From an uncultured Eubacterium sp. (GTDB taxonomy: Bacteria > Bacillota > Clostridia > Lachnospirales > Lachnospiraceae), in contig CALGGT010000065.1 in the NCBI GenBank assembly GCA_937915825.1, positions 1-11,417 of the forward strand: a stretch of 11,417 bases of DNA, read 5' to 3'. A model generated the notes under the pieces. It did no database searches and had not been told where the DNA came from. It was given only the letters and a program-made list of their open reading frames with translations. Positions 6,469 to 11,417 of the stretch are shown here, piece by piece. Each line of letters starts with the position of its first letter. The stretch's first letter is position 1. A program made the translations under genes and the position numbers.

Positions 6469-8421
6469 TTATTCCTCGATAAATGTCTCTAATACTTCAA
6501 ACAATTCCTCCGCTTCCACAGGCTTTGATAAATGAGCATTTAACCCTGCCTGCATACTGTGCTGTACGTCCTCATCGAAGGCATTGGCTGTCAGGGCAAT
6601 AATGGGAATCCGAACTGCATCCTCCCGGTCCATGCCCCGGATCGTACGCGTTGCCTCAAGCCCGTCCATCACAGGCATACGCATATCCATAAGAATCGCA
6701 TCATAATACCCTGGCTGATTGGATGCGAATTTCTTAACAGCAATCTGTCCGTTTGACACGTGATCCACCTGCATATCGCGCATGGAAAGGATCATGATCA
6801 TAATCTCCGCGTTCACGTCCACATCCTCCGCAAGTAAGATTCTCCTTCCTTTCAGATCCACTTTTTTCTCACCTTGGTCACCGCTCACCGCCGTATTCTT
6901 CCCGGAACGCATATCCTGATCTGCTGTCCGGTTCCTCCTTCGCCCGGATTCACCGAGGGTTACGGTAACCGTAAAGATCGTCCCCTTCCCCTTCTCACTC
7001 TCAACTTCCATATGACCATTCATTAATTCAACAATGCTCTTTGTAATGGGCATTCCAAGCCCTGTGCTTCCGTATTGACTGGTTGATATAACCTCCTCCT
7101 GGCTGAACACATCAAAGAGATGGGGAAGATATTCTTTACTCATTCCTATACCGGTGTCCTTGAAAACCAGCTTCAAGACCACCTTACCATTATACCGGGC
7201 CCCTTCTTCGACGAAAAGACTTACACGACCACCTTTCGGGGTGAATTTTACCGCATTTCCGAGAATGTTGATCATGACCTGCCGGAGCTTCATCGCATCT
7301 CCCCGGTAATAATCGTCAATCTCTCCGGATATTTGACATTCATAGATCAATCCCTTGTCCTGGCACTGACCGTCGATCATGGTATTTACCTGTTCCAGAC
7401 TTTTCGCGAAGGAGAATTCTTCGTTTTTGATCACCATACGTCCGGATTCAATTCGGCTCATATCCAAAATATCATTGATAATAGCTAAAAGGTGTCGCGC
7501 GGAATTCCCCATCTTTGTCAGATATTCCTTCACCTTGTCCGAAGCGGTCGGATCATGATAAGCCAAGTTATTCAAACCGATAATGGCATTCATCGGAGTT
7601 CGGATCTCATGACTCATATTGGAAAGAAAGATGGTTTTTGCTTTGCTGGCTTCTTCCGCCACAGACAGGGCATCCTGTAAAGCCTTTCTACTCTCGATCA
7701 ATTCCTGACTTTGTTCTCGTTCCCGCTGAAGAGATTCCTCCAGCTCTCGACGATACTCACTCTTTTCATTTTCCACGACAAAACTGTGGATCACACAGGT
7801 TCCAAGCATATAACCGATGGCATAAAAAGGAAGCAGGGGATAGGCAATCTGAAAGCTGATCAGCAAGATCATCGCGATTCCAAATAATCCAATGGTAAGA
7901 TGGCGACGCCGGATGATCCCCTCGGATTTAAACATAACCGATAATGTATAGACCGCCGTCAGAAGAAAGATCAATATCTGAACCGCTAACGTTACATAGC
8001 GTATCACTCCTGCATGGTAGTCCCCCTTCTCATCAAACCAGAATAAGATGGGAGTAAAGAAATTGATCCCAACCGCCACGATCTCCAGAAACAGAAAAAT
8101 CATACCGGTTCCCGCAATCAAGCGACTGAATCCGTTCTTTCTCTCCAGGTATAAAACCACATAACGCGTCCACAGCATTAGGGAAGCCGCCATGGCAACA
8201 AAATACAAGGATGTGTCCAGGAATTGAAGCCTAGTTAATCGAAAAGCATCAAGAATTCCCCAAAGGGCATCGGTTATATAGTAACTGAGAACCCCATACA
8301 GAAACCCACGATAGCTACTTTGTATCGGTGTGAACTCTCTTATTTTTTGACGCCGCAAGATATCCCAGTTTGTAATAAACAGGATCATCGATGCGAGAAT
8401 TCCGATTATTGAATATGTCAT
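6469..8421 (-). CDS. Hybrid sensor histidine kinase with a 7-TM N-terminus and a C-terminal receiver domain
   Basis: This is a 650-residue inner-membrane sensor. Residues 1-216 contain seven hydrophobic segments (about 3-20, 40-60, 71-92, 102-124, 142-164, 173-192, 196-216); I cannot name the sensor domain. A coiled coil follows (about 217-262, rich in Glu and Arg). HisKA carries SHEIRTP with phosphoacceptor His271. The HATPase domain has the N box NAVKF (Asn389), G1 DTGIG (422-426) and G2 STGLGM (452-457). A basic linker (about 490-524) leads to a REC domain with Glu532/Asp533, phosphoacceptor Asp579, Thr611 and Lys633. No HPt domain is present, although many hybrid kinases pass phosphate through one. 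The start is supported by AAAGGAA 7 nt upstream. It sits 122 nt before the EAL response regulator, which is a likely but unproven downstream partner. Confidence 0.95.
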   Translation of the reverse strand: MTYSIIGILASMILFITNWDILRRQKIREFTPIQSSYRGFLYGVLSYYITDALWGILDAFRLTRLQFLDTSLYFVAMAASLMLWTRYVVLYLERKNGFSRLIAGTGMIFLFLEIVAVGINFFTPILFWFDEKGDYHAGVIRYVTLAVQILIFLLTAVYTLSVMFKSEGIIRRRHLTIGLFGIAMILLISFQIAYPLLPFYAIGYMLGTCVIHSFVVENEKSEYRRELEESLQREREQSQELIESRKALQDALSVAEEASKAKTIFLSNMSHEIRTPMNAIIGLNNLAYHDPTASDKVKEYLTKMGNSARHLLAIINDILDMSRIESGRMVIKNEEFSFAKSLEQVNTMIDGQCQDKGLIYECQISGEIDDYYRGDAMKLRQVMINILGNAVKFTPKGGRVSLFVEEGARYNGKVVLKLVFKDTGIGMSKEYLPHLFDVFSQEEVISTSQYGSTGLGMPITKSIVELMNGHMEVESEKGKGTIFTVTVTLGESGRRRNRTADQDMRSGKNTAVSGDQGEKKVDLKGRRILLAEDVDVNAEIMIMILSMRDMQVDHVSNGQIAVKKFASNQPGYYDAILMDMRMPVMDGLEATRTIRGMDREDAVRIPIIALTANAFDEDVQHSMQAGLNAHLSKPVEAEELFEVLETFIEE

Positions 8422-8475
8422 CCGCGGATTCCTTTCTTACACAGATTTCCGTAAGTTGCCGGTCCATGGTTTCGA

Positions 8476-8504
8476 TTCATAGCCAGCATAGGATCATTGC
8501 TCAA
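8476..8504 (-). promoter_or_regulatory. Possible promoter of the hybrid kinase gene
   Basis: The minus strand has TTGAGC (8499-8504), a 17-nt spacer, and TATGAA (8476-8481). Each box matches the consensus at only four of six positions, so this is a tentative call. It is the best candidate I see between the two genes. Confidence 0.35.
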
Positions 8505-8507
8505 TGA
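8494..8507. promoter_or_regulatory. Dyad overlapping the possible -35 box of the kinase gene
   Basis: TCATTG and CAATGA form a 6-bp inverted repeat around a 2-nt centre. It covers the candidate -35 box, a position that suits a repressor or activator site. The arms are short, so chance occurrence is possible. Confidence 0.25.
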
Positions 8508-8510
8508 ACA

Positions 8511-8544
8511 GATTGCTGGTCCGAACAAACTCAGACCAGCAATC
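8511..8544 (-). terminator. Perfect 11-bp hairpin after the 844-residue secreted protein gene
   Basis: GATTGCTGGTC (8511-8521) and GACCAGCAATC (8534-8544) pair perfectly over 11 bp across a 12-nt loop. It lies 70 nt past the stop codon at 8615 and before the kinase gene. On the minus strand no T run follows, so it is not a textbook terminator; it may act as a 3' end-protecting stem, a partial terminator or a regulatory stem. On the plus strand the following CTTATCTCTTTT is only weakly T-rich. Confidence 0.5.
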
Positions 8545-8614
8545 CTTATCTCTTTTGCAAATCATACGTTCTCTCACACCCCTACTTCATTCCTACCGCT
8601 ATTTATTGGAAAAG

Positions 8615-11149
8615 TTATTTTACTTTAATCTTAACCTTCTTCTTACCGGAAAGATAATTTTCATTCCCTTTTGCTTGCACCGTAATGGTAAAGCTTCCTT
8701 TTTTACACTTTTTCGGAACCACAACTTTTCCTTTTTTCGATACTTTGATCTTTGCTTTCTTTGCTTTTTTCGTCAACTTATAGGTTACCGTTCCCTGCTC
8801 ATCTTCCACTCCAATTTTAAAAGATTTCTTCTTCTTCAGATCCTTCTTTCTTTTGTAGATCTTTTTCGAAACTTTTAACGTCATGGGATTCGTTGCTTTT
8901 GTAATCTCAAATGTGACCGTGATCGGATCCGTATAACTTCCGATTCCCTGGATCACGATCTGAGCCGTTCCCACATTCTTATTGTTTGTATAGCTAACGG
9001 TATAATCCTGATCCGCCACAAGTGTCTTTCCGGAAACCTGCACCACCGGAACCGGTTTCTGTTCCTGTCCTGTATAGACGTAACTGGAATCAATTCCGGA
9101 TATCTGTGCCTGTGCAAGAGAGACACCACTATCCTTCGATGACGGTGTATCCGGTGTCACACCAGGGGTGGTATCGGGCGCTGTACTGGAAGTATCGCCA
9201 GGAGTTGTGCTAGATTCCTCACTGGGAGCGGTGCTTGGTTTGTCATCGGGAGCCGTGCTGGGTTCCTCACCGGGAGCGATACTGGGTTCCTCACCGGGCG
9301 CAGTGCTGGATTCCTCCTCAGGAGCGATGCTGGGAGTTGGAGTTTCCGAAGGCTCCGAGTAAAAAATAAATACTTTGAAACTCGTGTCATAATCATGTTC
9401 CTGTTCATCCCCGCCAATTGATACAATATTAAAGTTCATCGTCAACACTGCCGAAGAATTCAAGGTTCCTTTTGGAATCGTAATCTTCTCTCCATAAATA
9501 GTAGAATGACCGGTTTCTTCTGTAATCGTAACTTCATCACTTGTCATCACCTGATCGGAAAGATCTTCTCCATTCTCATCCCTTAAAGTAAAGGACCGAA
9601 GCGAAACACTCTGGATCTTATTCCAGAAAATTATGTCGGATACATCAAAGCACGCTGCATAGATATCCAAATCCTCCTGTCCATCGGTATGAAACTCACT
9701 AGCATAGGTGGCGTCACTGACATCTTCGGAAGAATAGATACTAACCTCATTTAATATTGCATGCGTAAAATTCACCGTAATATTATCTTCCGGATCTGGC
9801 TTCTTTCCATCATAGGTTACAACATATTCCGCTTGAAATTCAAACTCATCACCGGTATAAGATATTTTGATCAAATCCGAATCATCGTAGGCTTTTTCTG
9901 CCTTTATTTCACTTTCATCAGCCGGGGTAAAAACTTGCTTACCTTGTTCTTCATCGTATTCCGAACGATAGAACGTAAGCTTTGAAGGATCGTTTACCGT
10001 AACGAATTCCCCATTCTCATCACTATATTTAAACATCATATAAATCGGAGAATACGTGCTGATCCCAATACGATAGGTAGCTGAACCATAATTTGCGTTA
10101 TTTGCATACGTATACTTGCCATCCTTTACCCTTAGATCCCATTCATACGCCGTATAAAGCACATTCGATTCAGTATAATGGATAAATGCCCAATTATCCG
10201 TTTCCCATTCGTCGGACTCCTCCTCCTGATTATACTCTGTATAACGAAGGTTTATGTTTAGCCAGTCATCACTGACTTCTTTCCCTAAAATCGTTATTTT
10301 AAAGATTAAATGATGAGGATCGGTATCGGAAACAGGCGTAAATGTCACATATTCCTCTGCTTCTTCACCGGTAAGTTCCACTTCCTCTTCCTTCTCTCTA
10401 TCCCAGTAGCTTATATTTACAAACGTATCCGGGTCATAACGAAATCCCGCTTCTTCCCAGGAATCCGTCATATGGAAATACAGATCTTTGGACTTTCCTC
10501 TTATAACATCCACCGTATCGGTGATCAAAGAATCCAAAGAAAGCGTTTCACTGGTATAAAAACCGGAATGAAGATCGAACTGTAAAATAATGGCATTATT
10601 TACCTCTGCGCCCGCATAAGTAATCTTAACCTTTTCCAATGCAGTGGTCTGAAAAACTGCAACTCTCGGATCATTTTCTTGTTCCGTGATCGTAACATCC
10701 TCGCATGGCGTGCCGTCTAAATGGGTAACGATAAGTTCCGACGGCTTTACATGGGTTACTTTTCCATCTTCAATATAATCAAACCATTTTTCCTGGTTGT
10801 TCTCAAAGCTAAATCCCCACTCTTCCTCGATCCCATTGGTAAGATACTCCGGATTATCCTGATCCATGTAAGGAATACAATTCCCATCCCAGTCTACCGG
10901 AACAACATTATCGTTCTCATCTGTGTCCGTCAGGCACATACCGTTCTCATCCCAATTCATATACTCTGTACAATACAACCCGTTCAGCGATGGAAGTGAA
11001 GACTCCACTGCGGCTTTTGCTTTTTTTACCGGGCCGCAGACGCCGCTGACGAGAGAGAATACCATAGCCAGCGAAAGAACCACTGCTATATTCCTCCTGG
11101 CAGCTGACCGTTTGCGGGGGTATTTTTTCTTCATGTTTTTCATATCCAT
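8615..11149 (-). CDS. Large secreted surface protein: acidic ectodomain, 8-residue repeat linker, Ig-like domain, lysine-rich C-terminus
   Basis: This 844-residue protein has a signal peptide with a long basic n-region (1-20), a hydrophobic core (21-38) and a likely cut near AKA (44-46). Residues 48-598 are acidic, rich in Asp, Glu, Tyr and Trp, and look like several beta-sandwich modules; I recognise no named domain there. Residues 599-671 form a Pro/Ser/Thr/Glu linker with eight 8-residue units. Residues about 690-750 (VYTGQEQKP...DYTVSYTNNKN) are an Ig-like domain common in clostridial surface proteins, related to that in the protein at 1-1317. Residues 752-844 contain 32 Lys in 93 residues and alternate like beta strands. 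No LPXTG or transmembrane anchor is seen; the basic tail could bind anionic cell-wall polymers (inference). The first ATG is chosen because AGGAGG lies 7 nt upstream. Adhesin or surface-layer display is the likely role, with low certainty. Confidence 0.88.
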   Translation of the reverse strand: MDMKNMKKKYPRKRSAARRNIAVVLSLAMVFSLVSGVCGPVKKAKAAVESSLPSLNGLYCTEYMNWDENGMCLTDTDENDNVVPVDWDGNCIPYMDQDNPEYLTNGIEEEWGFSFENNQEKWFDYIEDGKVTHVKPSELIVTHLDGTPCEDVTITEQENDPRVAVFQTTALEKVKITYAGAEVNNAIILQFDLHSGFYTSETLSLDSLITDTVDVIRGKSKDLYFHMTDSWEEAGFRYDPDTFVNISYWDREKEEEVELTGEEAEEYVTFTPVSDTDPHHLIFKITILGKEVSDDWLNINLRYTEYNQEEESDEWETDNWAFIHYTESNVLYTAYEWDLRVKDGKYTYANNANYGSATYRIGISTYSPIYMMFKYSDENGEFVTVNDPSKLTFYRSEYDEEQGKQVFTPADESEIKAEKAYDDSDLIKISYTGDEFEFQAEYVVTYDGKKPDPEDNITVNFTHAILNEVSIYSSEDVSDATYASEFHTDGQEDLDIYAACFDVSDIIFWNKIQSVSLRSFTLRDENGEDLSDQVMTSDEVTITEETGHSTIYGEKITIPKGTLNSSAVLTMNFNIVSIGGDEQEHDYDTSFKVFIFYSEPSETPTPSIAPEEESSTAPGEEPSIAPGEEPSTAPDDKPSTAPSEESSTTPGDTSSTAPDTTPGVTPDTPSSKDSGVSLAQAQISGIDSSYVYTGQEQKPVPVVQVSGKTLVADQDYTVSYTNNKNVGTAQIVIQGIGSYTDPITVTFEITKATNPMTLKVSKKIYKRKKDLKKKKSFKIGVEDEQGTVTYKLTKKAKKAKIKVSKKGKVVVPKKCKKGSFTITVQAKGNENYLSGKKKVKIKVK
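9140..9331 (-). repeat. Eight in-frame 24-bp units encoding the S-x-A-P linker
   Basis: Residues 607-670 divide exactly into eight 8-residue units: SIAPEEES, STAPGEEP, SIAPGEEP, STAPDDKP, STAPSEES, STTPGDTS, STAPDTTP and GVTPDTPS. The 192-bp DNA is therefore 8 x 24 bp, with clear but imperfect nucleotide similarity. Divergence is greatest at the C-terminal end. The period equals that of the linker at 1-96. Confidence 0.88.
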
Positions 11150-11156
11150 ACTTGTC

Positions 11157-11162
11157 CCTCCT
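11157..11162 (-). promoter_or_regulatory. Ribosome binding site of the 844-residue secreted protein
   Basis: The minus strand has AGGAGG within AAAGGAGGG, 7 nt from the ATG at 11149. This favours the first Met over the internal Met codons at residues 3 and 6. Confidence 0.82.
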
Positions 11163-11207
11163 TTGAGTTTTGTAGGCTCGCTAGAAACATATAGTTTTTA
11201 CTTCTCT

Positions 11208-11236
11208 ATTATACCATAATCCGCGGGAAAGGTAAA
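11208..11236 (-). promoter_or_regulatory. Extended -10 promoter of the 844-residue secreted protein
   Basis: The minus strand has TATAAT (11208-11213) preceded by TGG, giving an extended -10 (TGnTATAAT). TTTACC (11231-11236), 17 nt further up, is a moderate -35 box. Transcription would start near 11201, leaving a leader of about 50 nt. The -35 box lies 8 bp from the edge of the 43-bp tandem repeat. Confidence 0.75.
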
Positions 11237-11244
11237 TAGATATT

Positions 11245-11356
11245 ACGCGCAGATGGATTCCATTGGGGGACTTGCCAGATACTTTTAACGCGCAGATGGA
11301 TTCCATTCGGGGACTTGCCAGATACTTTTAACGCGCATGTGTATTCCATTCGGGGA
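11245..11356. repeat. 43-bp tandem repeat, two full copies and a diverged partial third
   Basis: Units start with ACGCGC at 11245, 11288 and 11331, exactly 43 bp apart. The first two copies differ at a single base (11265 against 11308). The third matches for about 26 bp with several changes (ATGTGTATTCC in place of AGATGGATTCC) and then departs into a GC-rich tail (11357-11417) with short GCGC inverted repeats. I see no credible gene in 11237-11417; the longest edge frame on the minus strand ends after 16 codons. Confidence 0.9.
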
Positions 11357-11417
11357 ACGCTTGCGCTCAGGTGCGACCGTAGCAGTACAAAATTCGCGCT
11401 ACGCGCTCATTAAGTGC

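Noticed and set aside
7120..7859. Plus-strand open frames opposite the hybrid kinase
   Set aside because: They are antisense to a gene with full kinase motifs and show no domains or ribosome sites.
9157..9426. Open frames on both strands over the linker repeats
   Set aside because: They arise because the 24-bp repeats stay open in other frames. Neither has a ribosome site and both lie inside the 844-residue gene.
11150..11207. c-di-GMP riboswitch in the leader of the surface-protein gene
   Set aside because: The leader is only about 50 nt and shows none of the conserved riboswitch core; the other leaders are also too short.
9761..11219. Plus-strand open frames opposite the large secreted protein
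   Set aside because: They are antisense shadows with biased, hydrophobic composition; one runs into the promoter region of the real gene.
11245..11356. The 43-bp repeat as a CRISPR array
   Set aside because: The copies are directly adjacent with no unique spacers, and no cas genes are present.
11367..11417. Open frame entering from the right edge on the minus strand
   Set aside because: Only 16 codons before a stop, next to non-coding repeats; it cannot be told from chance.

Overview
The window looks like a chromosomal segment from a low-to-moderate GC Firmicute of class Clostridia. A gut-type Lachnospiraceae is the best guess. This rests on family style rather than any marker gene: strong AGGAGG ribosome binding sites, sigma-A type promoters (TATAAT boxes with 17-nt spacers), BspA-type leucine-rich-repeat secreted proteins, an InlB B-type repeat, and Ig-like surface domains of the 'YTG...DYTVSYTNN' type. 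Every gene I can support lies on the minus strand, so genes are read from the right edge towards the left edge.

Layout in transcription order (right to left). The right edge (about 11245-11417) is non-coding and holds a 43-bp tandem repeat. Next is an 844-residue secreted protein (8615-11149) with an acidic beta-rich ectodomain, a linker of eight 8-residue repeats, an Ig-like domain and a very lysine-rich C-terminus. A 193-nt gap with an 11-bp perfect hairpin follows. Then come two signalling genes: a 7-TM hybrid histidine kinase (6469-8421) and, behind its own strong promoter, a REC / degenerate GGDEF / EAL protein (4631-6346). The EAL gene overlaps by 17 nt a secreted protein with leucine-rich repeats, an InlB-like repeat and an Fn3-like domain (3421-4647). 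A tRNA-Gly(CCC) gene with its own promoter and terminator (3212-3366) separates this block from a Nudix hydrolase (2635-3183). The Nudix gene overlaps by ATGA a voltage-sensor potassium channel carrying two RCK_C domains (1418-2638). The left edge cuts a second secreted leucine-rich-repeat protein (1-1317) inside its own 24-bp (8-residue) linker repeats.

How the genes may work together (inference). The kinase and the EAL response regulator look like a sensory module that lowers c-di-GMP. The overlap of the EAL gene with a secreted adhesin-like gene suggests that second-messenger control and surface-protein production are linked. The Nudix-channel pair looks like a separate nucleotide / potassium-homeostasis unit. 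The two edge proteins (1-1317 and 8615-11149) share the design 'ectodomain, 8-residue proline-rich repeats, Ig-like domain', although the order of parts differs. I found no phage, insertion sequence or CRISPR array. The most unusual points are the EAL/LRR overlap, the Nudix/tandem-RCK_C channel pair and the 43-bp tandem repeat next to a surface-protein promoter.
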